From an uncultured bacterium (lineage in GTDB: Bacteria; Patescibacteriota; Minisyncoccia; Phycocordibacterales; GWA1-40-21): DNA of 6,509 nucleotides. Positions 1-6,374 of this stretch are shown here, one piece after another (position 1 is the first letter of the stretch; the number at the start of each line of letters is the position of its first letter). The position numbers and the translations under genes were made by a program. The stretch lies in contig CAIPUJ010000003.1 of assembly GCA_903868205.1 (NCBI GenBank), positions 1-6,509 on the forward strand, given 5' to 3'. The notes under the pieces are model-generated. The model did not search any database and was not told the origin of the DNA. It saw only the letters and a list, made by a program, of their open reading frames with translations.

Positions 1-1
1 C

Positions 2-20
2 TGGTGACATTTTGTCACCA
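2..20 (-). terminator. Perfect hairpin after the CYTH gene, possible terminator
   Basis: TGGTGACA and TGTCACCA form a perfect 8-bp stem with a 3-base loop. It starts 6 bases beyond the stop codon of the CYTH gene, the last gene of the minus-strand operon. Its position suits an intrinsic terminator. The run of T expected after the stem on the minus strand would lie beyond the window edge, so this cannot be confirmed here. It could instead be a protein-binding palindrome. Confidence 0.45.
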
Positions 21-26
21 CTTAAT

Positions 27-572
27 TTAATTTCCTAATTGAAAAACTTGAGTATCATACCCCCTAGTTTCTTCATCCTCTTTTAATAAGCCCAATATTT
101 TAACTTTATTAAATAATTCTTCTCTAATAATCTCTGGGTCAGAATCATCTTCTACCATCTTTTCAATTTCCATAAAATCACCGAGTTTTTCTACTTTATC
201 AAGACAGATTTCATATCCATCCCATTTTCCTTTCTTACGTATCTTTTTAACTTCTACCTGAGGCACCCAATCTAAAAGTTTTAATATTTTATCCATTTCG
301 TCTGGATTGCCAATTTGTGTTTCGTGTTCAATATTATCTGATTCACCAGAACATTGTTTTTTAATATTAAATTCTGATTTTCCATCCTGTCTTCTTATTC
401 TAAGTATAATATCTCCTTCTTTTGCACATGTATAATCTAAATCACTATTCTTTTGAGAATATGTAATATCGTGTTGGTTAATTGGGTTAGAAAAAATACA
501 ACCTTGTTTTATAAGATTTTCTTCTAAAATTTTTAAATCTTTTATTTTAAATTTAATTTCTATTTCTCGCAT
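27..572 (-). CDS. CYTH-domain protein, class IV adenylate cyclase (CyaB-like) or triphosphatase
   Basis: This 181-residue protein covers a whole CYTH domain, the tunnel-shaped fold that binds triphosphates. The N-terminal ExExK signature is E3-I-E5-I-K7. Basic and acidic residues expected along the tunnel follow: R58/R60/R61, K71/K72, E82/E84, K109-K114, then the LGDFMEIE stretch at 130-137 with E135 and E137. In the family these residues hold metal and the triphosphate. Known members make cAMP from ATP or hydrolyse inorganic or thiamine triphosphate, and sequence alone does not separate these activities. LGDFMEIE and the C-terminal GYDTQ are most like the CyaB branch. The protein is soluble, with no signal peptide. 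I chose the ATG at 570-572 because it puts the signature at the very N terminus; an in-frame TTG at 594-596 would add eight residues and overlap the upstream permease. It is last in the ABC operon, 13 bases after the permease stop. The link to transport is unknown. Confidence 0.85.
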   Translation of the reverse strand: MREIEIKFKIKDLKILEENLIKQGCIFSNPINQHDITYSQKNSDLDYTCAKEGDIILRIRRQDGKSEFNIKKQCSGESDNIEHETQIGNPDEMDKILKLLDWVPQVEVKKIRKKGKWDGYEICLDKVEKLGDFMEIEKMVEDDSDPEIIREELFNKVKILGLLKEDEETRGYDTQVFQLGN

Positions 573-585
573 AACTTTTTTTATA

Positions 586-1380
586 TTAATTCCCAAAAGT
601 CATAAAATTCGAACTTTCATACTTTTTAACTGCTTTATTAAATACCTTTATTGAAATAAACATCCAAATAAATGAAAATAGACCAACGACAGACAACTTT
701 AATATAGACATGTCCTTGATAGCTTCCACTGGCAATGTACCTACCAAAAGAGATGGTAAAATAAAAGTAAAAATAAACCTCATCGCTCCTTGAAAGGCTC
801 CTCCGTGAAAAAGAGATGGGGTTATGAATAGTTCAAAAAAGCCAGATGTGACAGAACCAGAATCTACGAAGAAAAAGCTTGTTGAAAAAACGACTATAGA
901 AAATGCCAAGAAAATAATCGTTGAAAAGATGACGAGAAGTAGCAACACCAAAATTTGATAAAAACTAGTATGAATTAATAACGCATATACCACCAAACAT
1001 ATAATACCAAAAGTGATATCACCAATCGCGGAAGAATTAAATGAAGACGTGGCGATTCTACTTAAAAGATTTTTAGGTGACAACATAAATCTATCAAAAC
1101 CACCAGAAGAAACATACTCTGGAAGCCATCTAATACCATTACCGAATGAAAAGATAATACCGTAAGACAAAGCTAAAAAGCCCTGCAGCCCAACAATATC
1201 TGCTGGAGTCCAACCACCGATAATACCGACTGACTTAATAAAATATATCCAGAGAATAATAAAAGCAGTGTTATTAATCATCATACCAAAAACATTCATT
1301 AAGAAACTCGTCCTTAATTCTGCACTACTTTGGATATTCTTTTTTATTGCATACAATGCAAATTTTATTTCCTTTAACAT
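586..1380 (-). CDS. ABC-2 type permease subunit (COG3694-like)
   Basis: This 264-residue integral membrane protein has about six hydrophobic segments, near residues 27-48, 62-82, 118-138, 142-172, 200-218 and 228-246. It has no ATPase motifs. The cytoplasmic loop at 91-106 (SSGGFDRFMLSPKNLL) matches the 'G-x-x-D-x-x-L-x-x-P' loop of ABC-2 permeases of the PF06182 type, where the ATPase docks. It probably pairs with the adjacent permease and the ATPase encoded upstream to form an exporter; the substrate cannot be told. It is the third gene of the minus-strand operon, beginning 8 bases after the stop of the previous permease. A clear GGAGG (1393-1397) lies within the last codons of that permease, 12 bases before this ATG, which favours coupled translation. 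Assignment to COG3694 rather than COG4587 is from recalled family features. Confidence 0.85.
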   Translation of the reverse strand: MLKEIKFALYAIKKNIQSSAELRTSFLMNVFGMMINNTAFIILWIYFIKSVGIIGGWTPADIVGLQGFLALSYGIIFSFGNGIRWLPEYVSSGGFDRFMLSPKNLLSRIATSSFNSSAIGDITFGIICLVVYALLIHTSFYQILVLLLLVIFSTIIFLAFSIVVFSTSFFFVDSGSVTSGFFELFITPSLFHGGAFQGAMRFIFTFILPSLLVGTLPVEAIKDMSILKLSVVGLFSFIWMFISIKVFNKAVKKYESSNFMTFGN

Positions 1381-1388
1381 GTTATTTA

Positions 1389-2189
1389 TTATCCTCCATT
1401 AACAGAAACTTTTTTCCTAGCCTTTAAAAAAACAATATAGGCTAAAATACTCAAGATAACTATCCAAAATATTTGAATAGATATGAGCAAGAACCAATTT
1501 GTCTTCCATGACTCATAAACAGTGTGTGTGATAAATTGAGAAGCACCAAATGGACTGTATAAAGCAATTTTATACATAAAAGAAGGAAAAAGTGCTACTG
1601 GTAAATAAGAACCTCCAAGGATCATGACCATCTTATCAACCATCCAAAAAATAGGATTTATATCTTCAATCCAAAAAGCCATGAAGCCCACGATTGAATA
1701 TAATATTAATGACAAAATAGCAGCTCCTGCAAAAACTACAAGAAATGTTGGTATAAATAAACCAAGAGACATTGTTTCTGGGATACCGATTATTGAAAAT
1801 AAAATAATCCCTCCAAAGATAATTATTACCAAAAATGGATATATACCAGAACCGATTTGCCACCATATCTTATACCAAAAATATGAGACTGGTTTACTTA
1901 GAAGTATTTCGACACTTCCAGACCTTATATCTCTCATTATCTCCTTAGAAATATCCCTCAACCTTAAGACAGAAAAAGTAAAATATAAAAACATACTCCA
2001 AGCTATCGTAATGTATGTTACTCCGTTTACAAGTCCGTTGTTTAGTTTAAAAACATACCAATATAAAATCAAAAGTACTCCACACCTAGCAAAAATAGAA
2101 AGAAAGTCAGCAATAAGACGGCCATTATACTGAACTCTATCTTTTACAAGTGTAAAAATTATTTTTTTAGCAAGTCTAATTTCTCTCAT
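1389..2189 (-). CDS. ABC-2 type permease subunit (COG4587-like)
   Basis: This 266-residue membrane protein has about six transmembrane segments, near residues 27-48, 58-76, 112-135, 145-172, 180-198 and 233-255. The N-terminal 20 residues are basic and probably cytoplasmic, as is the C-terminal KARKK. The loop at 89-107 ([19 protein letters not shown]) is the conserved ATPase-contact loop of ABC-2 permeases of the uncharacterised COG4587/COG3694 class. Together with the next gene it should make a heterodimeric channel energised by the ATPase just upstream. Its ATG (2187-2189) lies inside the last codons of the ATPase gene, a 14-base overlap, so translation is probably coupled. No Shine-Dalgarno site is obvious. 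The antisense strand of this gene carries a 169-codon open frame at 1624-2133 that I regard as a shadow. Confidence 0.87.
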   Translation of the reverse strand: MREIRLAKKIIFTLVKDRVQYNGRLIADFLSIFARCGVLLILYWYVFKLNNGLVNGVTYITIAWSMFLYFTFSVLRLRDISKEIMRDIRSGSVEILLSKPVSYFWYKIWWQIGSGIYPFLVIIIFGGIILFSIIGIPETMSLGLFIPTFLVVFAGAAILSLILYSIVGFMAFWIEDINPIFWMVDKMVMILGGSYLPVALFPSFMYKIALYSPFGASQFITHTVYESWKTNWFLLISIQIFWIVILSILAYIVFLKARKKVSVNGG

Positions 2190-3162
2190 ATATATGTCTA
2201 ATAACAGTCTCTAAGTCAGCATTATATACATCTATATCTTCTACCTCAAAAATTTCTAATAATTTTTTGAGAGATTTTTGAACACTAATTTTGTTTGAAT
2301 CTACAGTAATTGTTATTTTATTAGCACCTTTTAAAACATATTTCATACCCTCTGGTAACTCGTGAAATGATTCAAATCTTGTCATTGGTATAAGATCAAT
2401 ATATTTTTCAAATATAAAACTAGTAGACAGGTCCTCTGTTGGCATATCTTTTATGACAATCCCATGATTGATTATTATTGTCCTATCACAAAGAGATTCT
2501 ATATCACCAACATCATGAGACGTTAAAAAGATCGTGGTTCCCTCTTCTTTATTTATTTTAAGTAACAAATCACGAAGAGTTTTCTTCGCAACCACATCCA
2601 AACCTATAGTAGGCTCATCTAAAAGGATTATTTTTGGCTTGTGTATTAAAGAAGCCGCAACTTCAGCTCTCATTCTTTGACCCAAAGACAGTTTACGGAC
2701 AGGCTGGTCTATAAAACTTTCAAGTTCAAATAGTTTTGTAAGCTCAATAATGCGAGATTGAATTTGTTCTTCTGTCATGTCATACATAACACCAAAGAAT
2801 TCGAGTGAATCAGTAAGAGGAAGATTCGGTAATAATTGTGATCTTTGTCCAAAAACAGTACCTATCTGATAAGCAAGTTTTTTTCTGTCTTTCACTGGAT
2901 CTAAACCAAGAACACTAGCTTTGCCGGATGTTGGATACAAAATACCAGTGAGCATTTTAATAGTAGTAGATTTACCAGCACCATTTGGACCAATGAAAGC
3001 GATTCTTTCACCACTTTTTACAGAAAATGAAATATTGTTTACAGCCACAACTTCACGTATTTCTGGCTTAAATAAATTCTTAATCCAACTATTAGATTTA
3101 TTTTTAACTGGAAAAGTAAACTTTTTTGATAAATTGGAAATTATTATTGATTCTGATTTCAT
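2176..3162 (-). CDS. ABC transporter ATPase (COG4586-like), partner of the two ABC-2 permeases
   Basis: This 328-residue cytoplasmic ATPase would drive the exporter formed with the two following permeases. All nucleotide-binding motifs are intact: Walker [10 protein letters not shown] at 58-66, Q-loop Q106 in VFGQRSQL, signature LSLGQ at 158-162, Walker B IILLDEP at 178-184, D-loop GLD and H-loop H216. The [10 protein letters not shown] signature, the FGQRSQL Q-loop context and the long N-terminal lead (FPVKNK...LFKPE) before the domain are characteristic of the COG4586 type, which always travels with paired PF06182-like permeases. Residues after about 235 form a C-terminal extension of unclear role, as is usual for the family. 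I chose the ATG at 3160-3162. The ATG at 3187-3189 would add nine low-complexity residues (YYNNYTY) and would lie upstream of the likely transcription start. No ribosome-binding site is evident at either. It is the first gene of the operon. Confidence 0.9.
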   Translation of the reverse strand: MKSESIIISNLSKKFTFPVKNKSNSWIKNLFKPEIREVVAVNNISFSVKSGERIAFIGPNGAGKSTTIKMLTGILYPTSGKASVLGLDPVKDRKKLAYQIGTVFGQRSQLLPNLPLTDSLEFFGVMYDMTEEQIQSRIIELTKLFELESFIDQPVRKLSLGQRMRAEVAASLIHKPKIILLDEPTIGLDVVAKKTLRDLLLKINKEEGTTIFLTSHDVGDIESLCDRTIIINHGIVIKDMPTEDLSTSFIFEKYIDLIPMTRFESFHELPEGMKYVLKGANKITITVDSNKISVQKSLKKLLEIFEVEDIDVYNADLETVIRHIYERN

Positions 3163-3177
3163 TTTATATGTATAATT

Positions 3178-3183
3178 ATTATA
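3178..3183 (-). promoter_or_regulatory. Candidate -10 box for the ABC/CYTH operon
   Basis: A perfect TATAAT reads on the minus strand 15 bases before the ATPase ATG at 3162. The hexamer 17 bases further upstream, TAGCCG at 3201-3206, is a poor -35 match, and the region is very AT-rich, so chance occurrence is likely. If real, transcription would start near 3171, giving an almost leaderless mRNA and ruling out the upstream ATG at 3189. Confidence 0.3.
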
Positions 3184-3214
3184 ATACATAAATAAAAAAT
3201 CGGCTACCTAATAG

Positions 3215-3243
3215 TTGAACTTACATTTACGATGTGTTAGCAT
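3215..3243 (+). promoter_or_regulatory. Candidate promoter for hisG-hisI
   Basis: TTGAAC at 3215-3220 is followed after exactly 17 bases by TAGCAT at 3238-3243. Each hexamer matches the sigma-70 consensus at 4 of 6 positions. The -10 is preceded by TG one base away (3235-3236), the extended -10 arrangement. The predicted transcription start is near 3250, which would leave a leader of about 145 bases before hisG containing the overlapping hairpins. A second perfect TATAAT at 3332-3337 has no decent -35 and lies in the loop of the leader hairpin. Confidence 0.4.
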
Positions 3244-3293
3244 AACAAGGTGGTTAACAAATCAATAAAACTTAACGGCTTACATATCTGCCT

Positions 3294-3356
3294 CTTGTAG
3301 AAGGGGTACATTTTTGATTTCTAATATTATTTATAATCAAATTCCCCTTCTGCAAG
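3294..3356 (+). promoter_or_regulatory. hisG leader: long hairpin that would act as antiterminator
   Basis: CTTGTAGAAGGGG (3294-3306) pairs with CCCCTTCTGCAAG (3344-3356) along 13 positions, 12 Watson-Crick and one G-U. A nested stem joins TTTGATT (3313-3319) to AATCAAA (3335-3341). The 3' arm of the outer stem contains the whole 5' arm and loop of the intrinsic terminator at 3344-3366, so both structures cannot exist together. This is the arrangement of a transcription attenuator. No gene on the same strand precedes it, so a terminator here makes little sense except as control of hisG-hisI. I see no run of His codons in a leader peptide and no convincing T-box, so the signal sensed is unknown. 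The pairing is seen directly; the regulatory role is inferred. Confidence 0.5.
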
Positions 3357-3366
3357 GGGCTTTTTT
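3344..3366 (+). terminator. Intrinsic terminator in the hisG leader
   Basis: CCCCTT (3344-3349), loop CTGC and AAGGGG (3354-3359) form a 6-bp GC-rich stem, followed after one C by six T (3361-3366). It ends 27 bases before the hisG ATG with no plus-strand gene upstream. That placement suggests premature termination of the hisG transcript when the competing long hairpin does not form. Confidence 0.6.
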
Positions 3367-3393
3367 ATTATGTAGAATTAATTAAATTAAAAA

Positions 3394-4272
3394 ATGAAAT
3401 CAAATAAACTAAAAATAGCGCTGCCTGCCGGCAGTCTAAAAGAATCAACCTTTGAACTTTTAAAAAAGGCTGGTTATAAGATAAATATTAAAGAAAGGTC
3501 ATACTTTCCAATAATAGATGACGAGGAAATCGAATGTATGCTTATACGTGCTCAAGAAATTCCTAAATATGTAGAACAAGGAAAGTTTGACGTCGGTATT
3601 ACTGGTAAAGATTGGATAGAAGAAAGTAAAAACGTAATCAAGGAGATAGGAGAATTAAAATACTCCAAACAAGGTTTTAATTCAGTAAAACTTGTAATAG
3701 CGGTCCCGGAGTCATCAGGTATTAAGACAATCCAAGATCTCGAAGGCAAAACCATATCAACAGAACTTGTAAATATAACTAGAAATTTTCTTGAAAAGAA
3801 TGGGGTGAAAGCTAATGTAGAATTTTCTTGGGGAGCGACTGAGTCAAAACCTCCATATTTAGCAGATGCTATAGCTGAACTCTCTGACAGTGGGAGCTCT
3901 CTTAGAGCTAATAATCTAAGAGTTATTGGAACTGTGATGGAATCTACAACTCGTATTATCGCCAATGAACAAAGTTATCAAAATAAATGGAAACGTCAAA
4001 AATCTGATTTATTCGTGACGTTACTTAAAAGTGCTCTCGCTGCCGAAGGTATGGTTGGACTTAAGATGAACGCACCCAAAGGAAAAACAAAGGAGATAAT
4101 CAAATGTTTATCAGCCCTACGTAAACCAACAATATCAACATTAACTGAAAAGAATTGGTGTTCTATCGAAGTAATTTTACCTGAGATGAAAGTTAAAAAT
4201 ATTATTTCGGAAATAAGGAAACTTGGAGCCGAGGGTATTGTTGAATACCCTATTAATAAAATAATATATTAA
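3394..4272 (+). CDS. hisG: ATP phosphoribosyltransferase, long form (HisG)
   Basis: HisG catalyses the first, committed step of histidine synthesis: ATP + PRPP to phosphoribosyl-ATP and pyrophosphate, in the cytoplasm. At 292 residues it is the long form, which works without HisZ. The catalytic part runs to about residue 205: LPAGSL near 10-15, GITGKDW at 68-74, and the PRPP-binding loop ELSDSGSSLRANNL at 162-175, preceded by WGATESKPP. These match the subgroup with 'GATE-KPP-LADAI' and 'TGSSLRANNL'. Residues from about 205 form the ACT-like HisG_C domain (VGLKMNAP, KPTISTL, GAEGIVEYPINKI), which in homologues binds histidine for feedback inhibition. No key region is missing. The ATG at 3394 fits the usual N terminus, although no Shine-Dalgarno site precedes it. 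hisI follows after 2 bases. Upstream lies a putative attenuator, so both leader and allosteric control are likely. Confidence 0.96.
   Translation: MKSNKLKIALPAGSLKESTFELLKKAGYKINIKERSYFPIIDDEEIECMLIRAQEIPKYVEQGKFDVGITGKDWIEESKNVIKEIGELKYSKQGFNSVKLVIAVPESSGIKTIQDLEGKTISTELVNITRNFLEKNGVKANVEFSWGATESKPPYLADAIAELSDSGSSLRANNLRVIGTVMESTTRIIANEQSYQNKWKRQKSDLFVTLLKSALAAEGMVGLKMNAPKGKTKEIIKCLSALRKPTISTLTEKNWCSIEVILPEMKVKNIISEIRKLGAEGIVEYPINKIIY
3421..3434. repeat. GC-rich palindrome inside the hisG start region
   Basis: CTGCCTGCCGGCAG contains the perfect 10-base palindrome CTGCCGGCAG (3425-3434). It encodes LPAGS, a conserved HisG motif, but uses all-GC codons (CTG CCT GCC GGC) in an otherwise AT-rich gene. 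It could form a small hairpin in the mRNA 27 to 40 bases after the start codon. Confidence 0.35.
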
Positions 4273-4274
4273 TT

Positions 4275-4595
4275 ATGAAAATAAAACCAAACTTTAAAAA
4301 ACGTGGTGGCTTATTACCCGTCATCACTCAAGATGAAAAAAGTGGGGAGATATTGATGCTCACTTATGTAAGTAAGGAAGCATATAATCAAACTATGGAG
4401 ACCGGTATAGCAACCTACTACTCCACATCACGTAATGAGATATGGGTAAAAGGAAAAACGAGTGGCGACACACAAATAATAAAAGAAATTTTTATTGATT
4501 GTGATGAAGATGCTTTACTCTATAGGGTCGTCCAACTTGGAAAAGGAGCCTGTCACACAGGAGAAAGAACTTGTTTCTATAGACAAGTGAAATAA
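4275..4595 (+). CDS. hisI: Phosphoribosyl-AMP cyclohydrolase (HisI)
   Basis: This 106-residue enzyme opens the adenine ring of phosphoribosyl-AMP, the third step of histidine synthesis. It is the single-domain form without a fused HisE. Family landmarks are in order: LPVITQDEKSGEILMLTYV (14-32), TGIATYYSTSRNEIWVKGKTSG (43-64), the metal-binding IDCDED at 74-79 (D75, D77, D79 for Mg and C76 for Zn by analogy with characterised homologues) and ACHTGERTCFYR at 92-103 with zinc cysteines C93 and C100. Length is normal for the stand-alone enzyme. The ATG is 2 bases after the hisG stop, so the two are co-transcribed. The stop codon lies inside the shared terminator hairpin. HisE, which makes its substrate from the HisG product, is not encoded in this window. 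Confidence 0.96.
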   Translation: MKIKPNFKKRGGLLPVITQDEKSGEILMLTYVSKEAYNQTMETGIATYYSTSRNEIWVKGKTSGDTQIIKEIFIDCDEDALLYRVVQLGKGACHTGERTCFYRQVK

Positions 4596-4633
4596 ATAAA
4601 AAAGACTCTCGATTGAGAGTCTTTTTTATTTAT
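4592..4633. terminator. Bidirectional terminator between hisI and the ABC exporter
   Basis: A perfect 19-bp inverted repeat (4592-4610 with 4615-4633) encloses the loop GATT. The core GACTCTC/GAGAGTC is flanked by six A on one side and six T on the other, so each strand shows a stem followed by a U-run. It overlaps the stop codons of both converging genes: hisI ends at 4595 and the exporter at 4626. Confidence 0.9.
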
Positions 4634-6275
4634 GAATAAATCCCCCTGCTTGAAGCTCCCACAAATCTTTATAAAGTCCACTATTTTTATTAGCTAATTC
4701 ATCATGTGTACCATCTTCAATTATCTTCCCACCTTTCATAGCAATAATTCTGTCCATTTTTCTAATTGTAGAAAGCCTGTGAGCTATTACGATAGTTGTA
4801 CAATTTTTCATAAGATTATCCAGAGCATCTTGGATAAGAGCTTCTGAATGAGAATCTAAACTTGAAGTAGCTTCGTCTAAAATAAGTATTGGTGCTCTTT
4901 TAAGAATCGCTCTAGCTATAGCAATTCTTTGTCTTTCACCTCCAGAAAGTTTAATTCCTCTTTCACCAACAAAGGTCTCATATTTCAAAGGTAAGACATC
5001 TATAAATTCATCACAGTGAGCTAACCTAGCAGCTTCCCTCACTTCTTCGTCAGTTGCATCCCTTTTTCCGTATCTAATATTTTCCATAAGAGTTCTGTGA
5101 AATAAAACTGGATCCTGAGGCACAAGACTTGTTTTTTCTCTCAAACTATCCTGAGTAATTTTCTGAATATCTTGTCCATCAATTAAAATTGATCCGGAGC
5201 TAACATCATGTAATCTCATAAGCAATCTTATAAAAGTTGTTTTTCCAGCTCCAGATGGGCCTATGATAGCAACCTTTTGTCCTGCGCCAATCTTCAAATT
5301 CAAATCCTTCAAAATCTCACGAGTTTGATTAAAAGCAAAAGTAACATTTTTGAATTCAATCTCTCCATTTTTAACGTCAAGATCTTTTGCTTGATGCATA
5401 TCTTTAATTTCATAAGGAGTTGTTAAAATCTCTACCATTTCTTTTGCATCAGCAAAACCTTCATAAATCTTTCTTATAAATTTATTAAATCCCCAAAGCT
5501 GTTGAGCCAACCCTATAATATATGTTTGCGCCAACACAAAAGTACCGACAGTAGCTAAACCTTGATTCCAATACTTTATAGCATAGAAGAAAATAGCAAA
5601 TTCAATTACTGCTATAAGTAAAGTTTGTATCGCATCTACGATATCTGATAAAAACCAAGAAAAAGTGGTCTTTTTTGCTTGATCAGTTGTAACATCCTTG
5701 AAGCTTTTCGATTCATAATCCTGGCCAGTAAAAAGAGAAACGGCGTTACTATTTGTTATAGAATCAGATAAATATCCAGTGGTCTTTGAATCGGCTTCAG
5801 CTACAGCAATATCATATTTTAATTTCCAATGAGAGAAGGCCAAATTAAATGAAGCAAAAATTATAACCCATATAAATAGAATGATAGAAATTATCGGTGC
5901 AACAATCCATGTAATAATTAAAGAGCCAATAACCGTAATGATAAGTGGCATGATACTAAAGGCAAAACTATCTGCAATACCATCATAAGCTCTAGCAAAT
6001 CTATTTACCCTTTGAACTAAACTTCCAGAAAAGTTATTGGTAAAAAAAGAATGAGAATGATTCATCATATAATTAAAAGCATTTTGCCTAAGTATCGCCA
6101 TCGTTCTAGATTGCAAGATGTTGTAAGAAATCATCCCTATACGCCAAAAAATCCAATTGGTAAATCTTAATCCTAATACTAATAATATAATTTTAATCAA
6201 AAATACACTGGCAAGAGTCTTGTCTTGAGCAGTATTAAGAGCGTCAAAGAAAAATTTGTAACACAAAGGAACCAA
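4626..6275 (-). CDS. ABC exporter, fused permease-ATPase (MdlB/MsbA-like), 5' end lost
   Basis: This is a half-size ABC exporter with membrane and ATPase domains on one chain; such proteins work as dimers. In the 549 residues counted from a TTG at 6273-6275, the membrane domain spans about 1-270, with helices near 21-45, 105-125, 126-145, 214-235 and 243-260. The ATPase has Walker A GPSGAGKT (339-346), Q-loop Q387, signature LSGGE (443-447), Walker B ILILDEA (463-469), D-loop SSLDS and H499, all intact. The substrate could be lipid, peptide or drug; it cannot be told. The TTG is not a credible native start. It falls inside the first transmembrane helix, and the open frame upstream keeps encoding a typical exporter N terminus as far as 6374, then meets TAG next to a transposase remnant. 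The gene is therefore probably 5'-truncated by an IS, making it a pseudogene or one driven from within the IS. Confidence 0.85.
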   Translation of the reverse strand: MVPLCYKFFFDALNTAQDKTLASVFLIKIILLVLGLRFTNWIFWRIGMISYNILQSRTMAILRQNAFNYMMNHSHSFFTNNFSGSLVQRVNRFARAYDGIADSFAFSIMPLIITVIGSLIITWIVAPIISIILFIWVIIFASFNLAFSHWKLKYDIAVAEADSKTTGYLSDSITNSNAVSLFTGQDYESKSFKDVTTDQAKKTTFSWFLSDIVDAIQTLLIAVIEFAIFFYAIKYWNQGLATVGTFVLAQTYIIGLAQQLWGFNKFIRKIYEGFADAKEMVEILTTPYEIKDMHQAKDLDVKNGEIEFKNVTFAFNQTREILKDLNLKIGAGQKVAIIGPSGAGKTTFIRLLMRLHDVSSGSILIDGQDIQKITQDSLREKTSLVPQDPVLFHRTLMENIRYGKRDATDEEVREAARLAHCDEFIDVLPLKYETFVGERGIKLSGGERQRIAIARAILKRAPILILDEATSSLDSHSEALIQDALDNLMKNCTTIVIAHRLSTIRKMDRIIAMKGGKIIEDGTHDELANKNSGLYKDLWELQAGGFIHK

Positions 6276-6374
6276 GACACTTACAAGTTGCCCCAGGAAG
6301 AGAAATGAGTAGGAAATCCAAAAAAACTTTTTTTGTGGCTTAACTCCTATCCAAAACTGTTTTAGTATCGTATT
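6276..6374 (-). pseudogene. Remnant N-terminal segment of the ABC exporter
   Basis: In frame with the exporter, these 33 codons read NTILKQFWIGVKPQKK, then a hydrophobic helix (FFWISYSFLFLGQLVSVL) continuing into VPLCYKFFFDAL. That is the usual start of MdlB-type exporters: a short basic amphipathic lead, then transmembrane helix 1. The segment contains no ATG or GTG; the only near-start codons are ATA and CTG. A TAG at 6375-6377 closes the frame. The first residues, including the original start codon, were presumably removed or separated by the adjacent IS. Confidence 0.65.

Noticed and set aside
1666..1866. 66-codon minus-strand open frame in another frame of the first permease
   Set aside because: It is same-strand but out of frame with a complete permease, and its composition has no coherent helix pattern or start signal.
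1624..2133. 169-codon plus-strand open frame
   Set aside because: It lies antisense to the permease gene, whose family, helices and operon context are clear. The frame has no recognisable domain.
2921..3175. 84-codon plus-strand open frame opposite the ATPase N terminus
   Set aside because: It is antisense to the Walker A region of an intact ATPase and shows no independent signal.
3245..3260. AAGGTGGTTAACA-like string resembling the T-box core upstream of hisG
   Set aside because: Only the GGTGG part resembles the conserved T-box, the ACCGCG half is absent, and it lies about 90 bases from the terminator stem instead of within its antiterminator.
3215..3270. Possible His leader peptide from TTG 3215
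   Set aside because: The 17-codon frame ending at TAA has a single His codon and no run of His, so it is not a classic attenuator peptide.
3552..3965. 137-codon minus-strand open frame inside hisG
   Set aside because: It is the antisense shadow of a well-conserved HisG catalytic domain.
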